Source: Gnetum montanum
Lineage: Eukaryota; Streptophyta; Gnetopsida; Gnetales; Gnetaceae
Length of the DNA stretch: 64,000 nucleotides
Direction of reading: 5' to 3'
Assembly (NCBI GenBank): GCA_015680685.1
Contig: MNCI01023592.1
Location: 404,045-468,044, forward strand
Below the pieces are notes generated by a model. It was given only the letters and a program-made list of their open reading frames with translations. It had not been told where the DNA came from and searched no databases. Each line of letters opens with the position of its first letter. Position 1 is the stretch's first letter. Shown here in pieces: positions 23,090 through 34,742 of this stretch. A program made the position numbers and the translations under genes.

Positions 23090-24750
23090 ATATCTAAGGT
23101 GGTGCTTTAATGTAAGAAGGTATATGGTATTTATCTTCTATGTTATTTGTATCTCATAGTTGGCATATTCATTTTTCATAAAAAAGTTTGAAACATTTAC
23201 ATGCTTCAATTCTTGGATGATGAAATCTTATTCGTGCTTTGTTAATTGTGCATCATAATTAATGAGAAATAGCAGCAAATAAATAATTTGTCTTTGAATT
23301 AAGGCATTCCTAATACTATTCTAATAGAAATGTTTTTCTTTTCTCTTCAAGTTTTTAGAATACTACCTTTTTTATTTAATTGTGAACTTGGTTAAGATCA
23401 GAATAAAGAATGCACTCTTGAATATTCCATTTATTAAGTAATAGATAGAACTCCCTCATAAAGTCATCCTTTATTATACATTTCCATCATCACTTTTTTG
23501 GAATATTTATCCAATGAAGATGTCGAAAGGTTATGAGTGTAGGATATAAATTGACAGTAGCTTCAACCTCAATTGACATCATCTTATGTTTCTTTTTTAA
23601 CTTTAAATTCATTGACCCAATTTTTTTGAATTTTTACTAGTTGTTTCTAATATTTATTTGATAGAGTAGGGCCCCAAACACCACAATTATAAAGAATAGT
23701 AAGTTAAACAATGACATGATAAAGTTATTTCTAGATATCCCAAGCTAGAATATATTGCTTCTTATATTTCATTTTTAAAGCAAATAAGACTTTCATAGTA
23801 CTTGCAACTTTTTGAGTAATGTACTAATCCCATTTGTAATTGCAAAAGCATTCTAGGCCAAGATATTTGTAAGAGGAAATTATGTCACATCTTCATGTCC
23901 TATAGTAAAATTCTACATCTTATTATGTGTGCTACAAATTATAGTTTTTATTTTTTGGACATTAATTTTCAATTATGAATGCCAATAGAAGTCATCAAGA
24001 GTATTAAGTATTTGTTATAATCCTTTCATTCTTCATCCTCCTCATCATCATCATCCTAGCCTTCCATTGAATTTAAAATTAAGTCACATCATCAACATAG
24101 AGTAAGAGTCTAACAAGACTGCTTTTAATTGTAATTTTATATTGAGTTGGCATTTGATGCATCCACTCTGCAAGTTCATTAATAAAAAAACCCAAATAAA
24201 GTAGAAGAAAGAGAATCCCCTTGTTGAACACCTGGCAAAACTACAACATAAAATTCTATCTTGCTCATTTGTAAATTAAATGTATACCTCTTTGTGAAGC
24301 TTTTGGATAGCAATAATAGTGTACTTGGAAATTCTAAATTTTCCAAGAACCTCCATAACTTGCTTCAAATGACAGAATCATAGACCTTAGAAAAAACTAT
24401 AAAGTAAATAAAAGTTTTCTTGTGTGGACTTTTTGCTCTATCAATAAGATATTTTAAGGTAATGAGATAATCTATAGTAAAGTGTTGTCACCTAAATCCT
24501 GGTTAGGAAATTGCATGTCTATGATTGTTTTCAACCCATCTTACAAAATTTGAGAAACATGTTGGTGATTATAAACATTCTATAATTATTTAGATCTTTT
24601 GTGTCTCTCTTTTTTTAAAAAAATAGCATAATTACTTTATTTGATGCACCATTCCTTTTCTAACCCCACTTATATAACAAACCTTAACTTCTTCTAGATG
24701 GCATTCTAGACCAATGGCCCTCCCCATTTAAGCATCTGTGAGTTATTTAT
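23090..24750 (-). pseudogene. LINE (non-LTR) RT remnant, minus strand
   Basis: Reading the minus strand, RT appears as F-S-K-V-Y-D-S-V (about 24390), K-L-W-R-F-L-E, G-V-Q-Q-G-D-S-L-S (about 24225), then after a frameshift I-N-E-L-A-E-W-M and the catalytic L-L-L-Y-V-D-D-V (about 24095). Post-RT sequence follows towards 23450, with L-Y-N-C-G-V-W-G and L-V-K-I-Q-K. Phrases such as Q-G-D-S-L-S-x-T-L-F and Y-V-D-D set it apart from the RTE-type scrap at 33.2 kb. It lies tail-to-tail with the plus-strand LINE. Frameshifts and stops abound. Confidence 0.8.
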
Positions 24751-25300
24751 ATTGTCAACTTTCCCTCAGGTAAGTGTTTTTATCCTTTGCATTGTCTTCA
24801 AAAGAAATAAATAGTGTATTACCCTTGCTATGAAAATCATCTATTCTATTATTGCTTGAAATAAAGCTTGATAAAAAATTTCAGTCTTTTTAATAGAGAG
24901 AGCATAGTCTATTCTTCTCTTGCTTTGAAATGAATGTCAAAAATATTTGGGATCCTTTTTTATTATTTATAATAAACTATTTTGCCTTTGTCTTTCAAAT
25001 TCCCTCTTCTTAGTTTGAGTCAAATTTTTATTCAACTTGATAGTGACTTCTAAGTCTTCAATAAAATTCTAAATGTCTTACATTATTCATTTAATCATTA
25101 TTTGTTTGTATTTTGGCCATTAGAAATATTTAGGGCAATTGTAATTAGAGTTTTGTTAAAGCATATGCTTGGATTCTAAGTGATAATTGCTAATACATAA
25201 GCTTCAAAATAATTTCTCCTTTATCATTTTTCATTTTTTTTAAAACTTCCATCTTAAAAGCTATGCTAGTGCTGCATTCTTGGAACCTATTTTGGCGATT
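24750..25300. other. No recognisable gene
   Basis: AT-rich sequence. It may hold the decayed 5' part of the minus-strand LINE, but no motif was recognised. Confidence 0.35.
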
Positions 25301-25925
25301 GGAAATTACGAAAGTATGGTAGGGTATGGTGTGGTGGGCACGCCGCAGGTCTGCTGCCAGTTTGGACGAACGCTTTAACTTGGATCCGTTTGGAGCACAT
25401 GTCTCTCCTCCTGTCTTGTAATCTCATCACATCAGCAGGTCTCATCCACTGTAATTTCATTCATCATTCTCTATTCTCTATCTATCCGCCAACGCCAAAG
25501 CCAAAGACAGACAGGGAGCAGACAGCATTTAAGACCGCTCCATTATCATCATCGACTTCCCCTTTCCTTGCAGAGCTTACCTTTGCTTTTTTATCCCCAA
25601 TCCATGATCCACCACTGGCAGTGGTGGCACATGCAAAGCTGAAAGCTCAGCTCCAGGTCATGAAAAGATGGTGTGGGGTGCAGCTGCTGTGCATCCATGA
25701 TCCATCCCTATTCCTATTCCTATTCCCATTCCCCACCCAATCCACAGCACTGGACCGCCAGACTGAACATCATTCCACAACCTCTGCAACTGCCCTCCGC
25801 TCTAGGTAGGCACGCAGTCAGTCAGTCTGATTGATTGATTGATTTGTTTGCCTCTTAGCTGCAACAACATTGACCGATATTGACCCCTTTCTAAGTTTAA
25901 GTTTCATAACAATAATTCCCATGGT
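25300..25925 (+). promoter_or_regulatory. Upstream region of the three-exon gene
   Basis: Base composition changes sharply to a higher GC, C-rich sequence with a CTATTCCTATTCC pyrimidine repeat (about 25708-25736) and GTCAGTCAGTC / GATTGATTGATT runs (25815-25845). A 139-codon open frame at 25390-25809 has low-complexity composition and no recognisable domain, so it is more likely 5' leader than protein. CTCTAG|GTAGGC (about 25805) and CTCTTAG (about 25858) could bound a leader intron. No TATA box was identified with confidence. Confidence 0.4.
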
Positions 25926-27339
25926 ATGGTCAAGATCAAGCGTAGCATCAGATTTTTCTTTGATTGCTTGCATGCTGCTGCCAACGGTGAGCTAGCTGGG
26001 CTGGGCAATGATAATCAAAGCATTCGTTCGTTCCCACAAGTGATCAAAGAACGAAAAGAAAAAGCGGGTAACATTGTTGGGTTGTTCTATGTAAGATTTT
26101 TGGCTACGAGGGTAAAGATGGCGGATCCATTTCAAGTTCACAATAATCAAAGGATCCGCGAGCAAAAGTGAAAGAAAGGATAAAACAATGGGAAAATTTT
26201 GATGGGCCGTCTAAAGCAGGCTAGGATTATTGCTAGAAGGGAATTATGGATGTGGATCTGGCATGATGTGTTGATTACAGTTTATAAATATGCTTTTGAC
26301 CATCAGCATAACTGATTATTATTAATTAATTTTAACATACATAGAGCGAGCAGCTAACGACTACAGTAATGTGCAGTGGAGGTAGGGTAGGTCTCTCTGA
26401 TGCATGTCTGACGTGAAGCAGACATCTTTAGACATCTTTAGCCGATTTCGCAGTGCACACTGCAGGCAATATATATAGAGTTTAACCAATTTTATTCTAT
26501 CATATGTTAACAGCCATTAATGTCAATGTCAATTTCATCAACCCTGTATCTGCGTGGCTTCACACTATCCACCGCTGCAATTTATGTGTGTGGCAGGCAG
26601 GCAGGCAGGCAGGTAGCAGCTTTTACTGGAATTATGTGTTATATGAAGCCTCTAGGGGTAGGGGCGCTTTAAAAATCCCGTACTCCTTCACTGCCCAACT
26701 GTTCATTCTATTGGTAAGAATCCATGCAGAAGATGGAGCCTCTGTTGCTATATTCCTTGTTACTGCACATGCTGGTTTTGTTGCTAGACCATTCCTATGC
26801 AGCAGGGCGTCCTATAAAACCAGGTCTGTTTGTTGCTTTTACGGCATCTATCCAATTTGCTTAGTTTCATTTCATTTCATTTTGATGGGTTTATGCTGTG
26901 CTTGGGCAATTTTCAGGAGGGATTGAGAAAGAGGCGTCGCGGTGTGGCAACACTCCTGTAACAAGACTGAATATTGAGCAGGTATATTGTCTCCCAGTCT
27001 TGTTTGAAGTTGCGAGCTAGCGTTTCAGATCTTACTTGGATTGTAGGCCGCTGTTCGTGAATTCTTGTTTTTTTTTTCAAGCTGTTTTGTATTTTTACTC
27101 AGGAAGCAGCCAACGTTAAGACCATAGCAGCTGCAAAATCCGAAGAAAATGATCCCAACAATGAGCAGCAGAATTGGGTGGAGCAAGGGTTGGCGATGTT
27201 GGAGAGAAGGGGTCTGATTGATCAAATAGATTATGCTGGGGCAACTACACACCCACCCATCGAACCACCCAGAAAGAAGAAGAGGCCTCTCCTTCTTCCC
27301 AAGAATCTGAATTCTTCTGTAAAAGCAAAAGCACCGTAA
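25926..27339 (+). CDS. Three-exon gene encoding a 120-residue basic-tailed protein of unknown function
   Basis: Exons are 25926-25986, 26917-26981 and 27103-27339. Exon 1 begins MVKIKRSIRFFFDC and ends in phase 1 at AACG|GTGAGC. Exon 2 follows TTTTCAG and supplies the missing two bases, ending CAG|GTATAT. Exon 3 follows TTTACTCAG in phase 0 and stops at TAA. All junctions have GT-AG ends and compatible phases with no internal stop, which is unlikely by chance. The product is 120 residues, with a basic N-terminus, an E/N/Q-rich centre, and a C-terminal P-P-R-K-K-K-R-P that could be a nuclear localisation signal. The C-x-x-TP and PP-x-x-PP-RKKR features faintly recall SIAMESE-type CDK inhibitors, but spacing and intron content do not fit, so I assign no function. 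Part of the gene recurs at 63354-64000. Confidence 0.65.
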
Positions 27340-27509
27340 CTTCATTGTAATGTTGTAGGAATACTTCCTAGTACTTCGAGGCCTTCGTTGGCTTATAAAA
27401 TTATATTTCAGCAATCGATGAAGTGTAATTGTTTAGTTGTTCATGGCAGAAAAGCAGAGGCAACTCAACTCTCTAGAAAAAGCTTTGTGAAATAAGCTTT
27501 AATCTTTCT

Positions 27510-28299
27510 TGATCCATTGTCTGTGTGAGTAGCTACAAGAGTATTGCTGGAATAATAGTTTTTTTCGTATGTGTTATGAATGTAAGCACGGGTAATTTTT
27601 TTTTGGATTTGGCTTTGAAGTTACCGAAAGGGATACATAATATGCAGACTGATACACCGGCAGAAAAGCTTATGGGACTTTTGTGCATCAGATTTTTTCT
27701 CAACACTTTGGCAGGGTAAACTTCCATTCACTTCGAAGGAACTTTGTAGCCGTATATACCAACAGAAAGTGATTCCGATATGACTGAGTCATCTTTTTTA
27801 TTTTTACTGTGACGTCTCATAATCTTAGCAAAATTACTGAGATTAATTTGCTATTTGATTTCGTTGTGGGTCAAAACCGAGCAACTATCATTCCTTATTT
27901 GCTACAAGAACGCCAGTTAAAGTCGTTCGGGTGTCTCTCATCTTGAAATTTTTTTTTTATCTAGGAATGCGTTGACAAGACACCTAGTTTAACGTTAATT
28001 GATTTCTTAAGGGTTTTATATTGGGATAGTAATTAGAAAGTGTGACCTTAATAAAGCTACACAGATAGGGAATACAAGTTCCTAAAGTAGAATGATAGGA
28101 TTGCTCCTTCAAACGCAGGCCCTACCTATGCACCCATCCCACATGCCCCATTCCCAATGCCCATGACCTTACTTCCACGGCTATGCATTCTTGCCCATGT
28201 GTACTTGTGTTGCGGCTATGCTTTCTCGCTTCCATGGCTATACATTCTTGTCCATGTGTACTCGCGTTGTGTTGGTGTAGAAACAACTTTCATTTCAAG
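27510..28299. repeat. 790-bp duplicated block, copy 1
   Basis: It matches 28302-29091 at an offset of 792 with two differences noticed (near 28016 and 28126). It ends exactly at the single N at 28300. The block holds no recognised gene; identical 64-codon frames in both copies have no family resemblance. Inside it, the segment around 28180-28270 contains an imperfect tandem repeat of a CTATRCATTCTTGYCCATG unit. Confidence 0.95.
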
Positions 28300-28301
28300 N
28301 C

Positions 28302-29091
28302 TGATCCATTGTCTGTGTGAGTAGCTACAAGAGTATTGCTGGAATAATAGTTTTTTTCGTATGTGTTATGAATGTAAGCACGGGTAATTTTTTTTTGGAT
28401 TTGGCTTTGAAGTTACCGAAAGGGATACATAATATGCAGACTGATACACCGGCAGAAAAGCTTATGGGACTTTTGTGCATCAGATTTTTTCTCAACACTT
28501 TGGCAGGGTAAACTTCCATTCACTTCGAAGGAACTTTGTAGCCGTATATACCAACAGAAAGTGATTCCGATATGACTGAGTCATCTTTTTTATTTTTACT
28601 GTGACGTCTCATAATCTTAGCAAAATTACTGAGATTAATTTGCTATTTGATTTCGTTGTGGGTCAAAACCGAGCAACTATCATTCCTTATTTGCTACAAG
28701 AACGCCAGTTAAAGTCGTTCGGGTGTCTCTCATCTTGAAATTTTTTTTTTATCTAGGAATGCGTTGACAAGACACCTAGTTTAACGTTAATTGATTTCTT
28801 AAGGGTTTTATGTTGGGATAGTAATTAGAAAGTGTGACCTTAATAAAGCTACACAGATAGGGAATACAAGTTCCTAAAGTAGAATGATAGGATTGCTCCT
28901 TCAAACGCAGGCCCTACTTATGCACCCATCCCACATGCCCCATTCCCAATGCCCATGACCTTACTTCCACGGCTATGCATTCTTGCCCATGTGTACTTGT
29001 GTTGCGGCTATGCTTTCTCGCTTCCATGGCTATACATTCTTGTCCATGTGTACTCGCGTTGTGTTGGTGTAGAAACAACTTTCATTTCAAG
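28302..29091. repeat. 790-bp duplicated block, copy 2
   Basis: This is the second copy of 27510-28299. Sequence continues into unique DNA after 29091, whereas copy 1 stops at the N. That is the pattern expected when two overlapping contigs are joined without merging. Confidence 0.95.
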
Positions 29092-30180
29092 TTGGTTTTT
29101 CATGAAGGAATATCTTTTATTTCAAGTTTTTTTTTGTACTCTTGTCCTTATTTATTCTCATAATTTCTTCTTGTCCTTATTTGCCCCCATAGCTATGTAT
29201 TTCTTCCTATATGTGTACCTTAACGTACCTCCTTAAGGTGGGGTAGGAACATCTTCCATTTTAAGTTATACTTTTTCTATTGTTTTTCAATTTTAAGTTA
29301 TACTTTTTCCACTATTTTTATCCTTAGAAATTATAGGGAGTTTGAGTTTATTGATGTTTGGAGTTATTTAGAATCCATGTAAATTATGGTTCATGCTAGT
29401 GGGTGCCCATTGTAGCCACTCATAAGGAGTTTGTTGAAGTTTGGAGTCATTTGGAATCTAGTTGTAAATTATGGTTGATTTAGACAAGTAGTTTTTGTTG
29501 GGTGCCATTTGTAGCCACTCACAATGATGATTGCAAGACATCATGAAATAAACTCAAAAGTGGGTTTTATATAATTTCTAGTTGAGATTTGGAATTGCAA
29601 AGTGATTGTAGCTTGCAAGAAGTCATAGTGATAGAAAAGGATGTGCCTCGTAGTTACTTGCATTGCAAACAAGTATTGCAAACAAGTGGTTCTAAAAATT
29701 GATGTTTAGAGCTAATTATGAAGCCTTGTGACTCACAATGGTTCACATTGATAATGAAATTATTTTTGGGTTTTTTTTTTCTTAACAAGTTTGATGAGCA
29801 ATAAGTAGTCCCTATGTCCAACCCTATGAATCATAAGTGTTGTGAATAACCTTGTTGTAATCCATGCATAGACCTAGTGTGGTTTCTAGATAGTTGATTG
29901 CAAGTAGTTGTCTTCCAAGTTGATTATAGATTGGTGTCTTCCCACTTGGACTAGTTATGGTTATATGTGAATGATTCCAATCCTAAGTTAGATGTATACT
30001 TGGACTAGTTATGGTTATATGTGAATGATTCCAATCCTAAGTTAGATGTATAATATTAACTTGTGTGGCTTGATGATTGATAAAATTCAAAATTGAGAAA
30101 ACAATTGAGCAAGCCTAGGTCTTATGTTTCAAATTTTATTTTTTTCAAATTTTATTTTTAACTAAATTTTGACTTGCTCA
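29092..30180. other. No gene; short tandem duplications
   Basis: It contains an imperfect approximately 100-bp tandem pair at about 29339-29525 (GGAGTYATTTRGAATC ... TGTAGCCACTCA) and a perfect 54-bp tandem duplication at 29945-29998 / 29999-30052 starting CTTGGACTAGTTATGG. No coding sequence was recognised. Confidence 0.6.
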
Positions 30181-32060
30181 ATAAATTGAGCATTCTCACC
30201 AATTATGATAATATCATCAACATATAATAATATTATTGCAGTCCTTCATGAGTCTTTTGTTTCCATAAAATAAAGACTAGCATATGCATTTGATCTTTGA
30301 AATTTAATTCATGTTTAAATTCATCAAAATTTATATACCATTGATAAAAAGTTTGCTTTGACTCATAAAGCAACTTTCTTAGTTTGTAGATATAATTAGA
30401 TAATTTTGAATCCACAAAGGCTTCAAGATGGTGTATAAAGATTTCCTTTTGCAGATCTTCATTCAAGAAAGCAAACTTAACTTCAAGTCAATATAAGTAA
30501 CTTAACTTCAAGTCAATATAAGTAGACTTAACTTTAAGTCAATATAATTTTCAATTATAAGCAATGACTAAGGATAAAATACATCATATGGTCTACTGTC
30601 TCACAGTAAGAGAAAATGTTTCTTTATAACCAATATCATTTCTTTGTGCAAAACCTTGAACAATTAACTAGGTCTTATATTTTTTCATCATGTTCTCAAC
30701 CTTTCTTTTCATTAAAAAGAAAAACCATTTCCTTGTTAACAATTTTTTTTTGTGATGAACTTCAAACTAGTTTCTAAATAGTATTTTTCACTAACACGTT
30801 ATTTTCTACCTTCATTATATTATAGCAATCTTCATTTTTCATAACCTACTACACACTCATAAGCTCACTTTCTTCAAATATCATTTCTAAATTAGTTAAT
30901 TTAGAATGATATTCAACAACAAATATTTTTTGACTTTTACACCCTTTCTTAGGCATTTCATTTATATGCTCCAACTTCACTAGTCTTAAATCTTTTAACA
31001 GATCTTTAAACCATTGTGGTTGTTGATGTACCATTGTGGTTGTTGATGTATAGAGAAATCTATAGGGATGGGCTCATTTATACCAACTTCATTATCATGA
31101 TCTTCATTCAAGGTCACAAAATGGCTATGAGTCAATTTTAGTCTTAGTAGAAATCACTTATAAACTTCAATAGTTTTTTAACTCCTAATGTCATTTGACT
31201 TTTGAAATATTTTATTAAATAGTACATCACAAGATTCAACAATTTTGTACTCCTTGATATCCCTCACTCAATAGGCTTTGTGATCTAAAGAATAATTGAG
31301 TAGTAATCTCACCATGATCTTGGGATCCAACTTACCATCACATGTTTATGGAATATAAAAATAAGTCATCTTCCCAAAAGGCTAAAGATGAGAATAATAT
31401 GCCACCTCATTCCATAGAAAATTTGACACTTATGTATCATGCATCATAGATCTAATTATCTTTGTTATTGATTTATTCTTCCTCTTTGCAACAAAATTAT
31501 GATGTGGTGTGTAGAGCACCATGAATTGTTTTATGCCATTAAGATTACAATAAGTCTTAAGTTTATTTAAAATATATTCTCTACCACCATTAGATCATAA
31601 TATTTTTATCTTCCTATTCTTCTTAGATTTAGTTCTTGTTTTAAAGTGATTGAATTTTTTAAAAACTTCAAACTTAGATACTAAACCATAAATCGACGTT
31701 ACTTGATTAAAATCATCTATGAAAACTACAAAGTATCTCTCATTTTTATACACTAAGGTAAAATGGTCCACAAACATGTAATTGAAGAACTTCAATTGGT
31801 TTTACTATTTTAATTTTACAGTGTCTTGGAAATGGTAGATAGTGCATTTTCTCAAACTTGTACATTGTATAATCATATTGTTGGTTTTCATCAAATTTGG
31901 GAATATTATGATAAAATTGATGCTTTTTCCTTAAGGTTTTAACATTTACATGTCCAAACCTCAAAACCATTACCCCAAGTCGAAATCTTACATGTAACTT
32001 TCATATGTTACAATTTGAAGCATTTAAGACTTGACTCTTAGGTAATAATACACAGGTTCT
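30180..32060 (-). pseudogene. Ty1/copia pol remnant (GAG-pre-integrase, integrase, RT)
   Basis: The minus-strand order is copia-like. At 31970-31746 comes R-F-G-H-V-N-V-K-T-L then C-G-P-F (pre-integrase into integrase core). At 31795-31595 comes Y-F-V-V-F-I-D-D-F-N...S-K-F-E-V-F-K-K-F. At 30466-30233 the RT reads N-E-D-L-Q-K-E-I-F-I, then L-R-K-L-L-Y-E-S-K-Q...Q-W-Y. The presence of integrase before RT identifies copia rather than gypsy. Small tandem duplications occur inside it at 30480-30550 (approximately 27-bp unit, three times) and 31010-31049 (20-bp unit, twice). No LTRs were recognised around it, and stops are frequent. Confidence 0.85.
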
Positions 32061-33150
32061 TGCCTTTGTCATGATTGTAAAATTCATTTTTTTAATTTTT
32101 TAGGAGTCACTGCTAACTTTTAGGAATTACTTACCATCGTACTCTAATACCATATTAAGTTTTCAAGATGTTTGGTAAAGTAACCTTATGATTAAAGAAG
32201 AACAGATTGGAATTGATATTGATGATTCTATGTCCAACATGTGAAGGTTATTTAAGCTATTTGAAATAGTGTCCTTAAATTAAATCATCATAACCAAATA
32301 GAACATACCAAAAATAGTTGACAACATTACTTAATGTTACTTAATAAATTAAGTTATGTATTAACCAAAAGTTTAGTTACCACATCTTTGTGGTGTTGGT
32401 TTATAAATAATGATGACATAAAATATAATGACAAAAGATTAAGAAAACAAGAAAATAAAATGGAAAGTTTGAATATCTTTAACATGATCATTTAATATTC
32501 ATGTATATTAGGGATGATTATGCTCAGACATATTATATTTATGTGTATTATGCATGGGTAAGCTAACAACTACTCCAAAACAAAAATCCAAAATAAATCA
32601 TAAATAAAAATCAATCTAAAATAAAAGATTATATAGATTTTTTTTCTAATGAATGGAATAAAAATAAAGAAAAAACTAGGTGTTCTAATTGTTACAAATC
32701 ATTCTAAGGATAGAATTCTTTATTTTAGTAAATAAACTTGAAAGTTGAGAAGATTAATAAAAAAATTTTGGTAAAGTTTAAAATTTTTTTATGGATAAAC
32801 TCTAGCAAATGCTACAATTTTTAGAAAGTTAAAGATTTCTCATAATCAAAAATTTGCTATAGATCTTTCTGAAAACGAAATTCTCTAATTTCACAAATAA
32901 ACTTAAAAGCCTATAATAATAAAAGTTTCTTTGAGAAAAATTCAAAGATTTCTCAATTATGAACTCCAACAAATGAAATGTTTAAAAATTTTTTAATAAA
33001 AAAACATTAGCAAATGCTTCCATTTCTTTCGTTTACAAAATCATAAACAAGAAATGTAAGGACATTGATCATGTCAAATGCATCAAGGAGGCAAATGAAA
33101 GAATTTTGATAAAAGAGAATAAAATTTTGGATATGTAGAAAAATTATTAA
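32060..33150. other. No recognisable gene
   Basis: Very AT-rich sequence with no motif seen. It may hold copia gag or LTR remnants. Confidence 0.35.
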
Positions 33151-33629
33151 ATGAAAAATTTCTAAGAGAAGACATCCAAGAAGAAGAACCAAATTTTGGT
33201 TTGGTTAATAAACTTTCCTTCTCTGAGGTGAAGATAGCCTTATCAAAGATGAAAAATGAAAAAGATGTTGGACTAGATAACATTTCTATAGAAGCTTGGA
33301 AAGAATTGGGAGATATAGGAGTTTCTTCACTAATACAATTATTTAACAAAATTTTGAATGATGGAGAAATGCCCAATAATTGGAGAAAAAACATTATTAT
33401 TCCTATCTAAAAAATGAAGGAGATGTACAAATTTGTGTAGACTATAGGGAGATCAAGCTAATAAGTCATACTATGAAGCTTTAGGAAAGAGTCAAAGAGC
33501 CATGTCTTAGACTTGAATTAACAATATCAAAAAATCAATTTGGATTTATGCCAAGAAGTTGTACTATAGAGGCTATTTTCTTGATATGCCAATTAATGTA
33601 GAAATTCAAAAAACATAGAAATAATCTTC
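33150..33629 (+). pseudogene. RTE-type LINE reverse transcriptase fragment
   Basis: The plus-strand frame 33201-33410 reads F-S-E-V-K-I-A-L-S-K-M-K-N-E-K, G-L-D-N-I-S-I-E-A-W-K, G-D-I-G-V and N-N-W-R-K. It continues through a frameshift with K-S-H-V-L-D-L and then N-Q-F-G-F-M-P-R-S-C (about 33535). These are the RT fingers of the widespread plant RTE-like LINE family. The fragment stops at about 33629, exactly where the LTR of element A begins, so A inserted into it. The 5' part and the catalytic box are absent. Confidence 0.8.
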
Positions 33630-34610
33630 AAGATGAGATGTGATATGTTGGGCAGCTTCATTGATGCATCCCTGTCCATGCATATGGATAAAAATGTGTT
33701 GATGCATTAATGGGAAACACATCTTAGATGTGTTGATGTAGCCTTGTCAATGCATCATAGTCAAAGAGGCCCCAACACATCCTCATTGACGCATCCTCGT
33801 CAATGCAGCTAAATGCATTAATGCATCTCCGTTGACATAATGCCTATATTTGCCTATAAATATGCAAGCACCTACTACGTATTTGGCACCATTTCGTCAA
33901 TAGTGCAGCTAGACTCTTGCAGTTTTCTCCCAAAATCCTAGCAAATAGTTAGTGAGTTCCTGTAGCGTGGATTTGGGTCAATTGTATGATGTCTTATTTG
34001 AGTGGCATCGTACCTAGATACATTCCATGAATGGAAAGAAGATCAAGATTGATTCCTATCCATTGCAGTACTTTCACTTAGAATAAATTTACTTTTAATG
34101 CAATTTAATTTTGATGTACTTAGTTAATATTTACATTTTCATGCATATTAATTAATTGGTGGAATGAGTGCCACTAGTTTTGAGCATAAACATGTATTCG
34201 CTTGGTAATCTTGGTAGCGTTGTTGCTTGGTTCACCCAGTAGCATAACACTTGGTAATCTTAGTAGTGGATAAGTGAGTTCAAGATATGTACGGTAAGCT
34301 GGGAACAAATACTCATCTCCCTTAGGCTAGCTTATAATTTATCTTCTTTTTATTAATTAGATTGATTAATTAATTTATATATTATCATTCAATTACTTTA
34401 AGGCTGCACAACATCAATAATAATATGCCTCACTCTAGACTAAATCACACATGACCAAACTACCACTAGTCCAAGTGAGAAGATAGTGACCTGAGATTAG
34501 TGCTTAACAATTTAGATACCACACTAGTTCCATCCACAGAATTTGACTGAATTGCACGTGAATGCTTATGACTCGTATGGTTGGGTGTAGGAGGTACCCA
34601 CTGCTCATCA
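33630..34610 (+). repeat. Element A 5' LTR
   Basis: It starts near GATGAGATGTGATATG, aligning with the TGATGAGATGTAATTTG start of element C's LTR, and ends CTGCTCATCA at 34610, directly before the primer-binding site. U3 is rich in GATGCATC / GTCAATGCA motifs, and a TATA-like CTATAAATATGC lies at 33854-33865. Confidence 0.8.
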
Positions 34611-34611
34611 T

Positions 34612-34630
34612 TGGCATCGTTACTAGGAAT
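34612..34630 (+). promoter_or_regulatory. Primer-binding site of element A (tRNA-Asp type)
   Basis: The sequence TGGCATCGTTACTAGGAAT lies one base after the LTR. It differs from the tRNA-Asp complement TGGCGCCGTTGCCGGGGAT at six places, all C-to-T or G-to-A. Confidence 0.75.
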
Positions 34631-34742
34631 GACACTAGTTATCTAGATTAGTTATATTACAATATATTGTTGTAAAATCATTAACAACTTACCTTTTAAC
34701 AAAAATTAATATTTTAAGTCACACGCATTATTAATTAAAGAC

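Noticed and set aside
25390-25809. 139-codon open frame upstream of the three-exon gene
   Set aside because: Low-complexity composition and no domain. It sits where a 5' leader is expected and is not linked by splice phase to the exons.
25926-27339. Assignment of the three-exon gene to SIAMESE-type CDK inhibitors
   Set aside because: Only a faint C-x-x-TP and PP-basic likeness. Spacing differs and the family is usually intronless.
27525-28511. Duplicated 64-codon genes
   Set aside because: They are identical only because the 790-bp block is repeated at an assembly join. No family resemblance.
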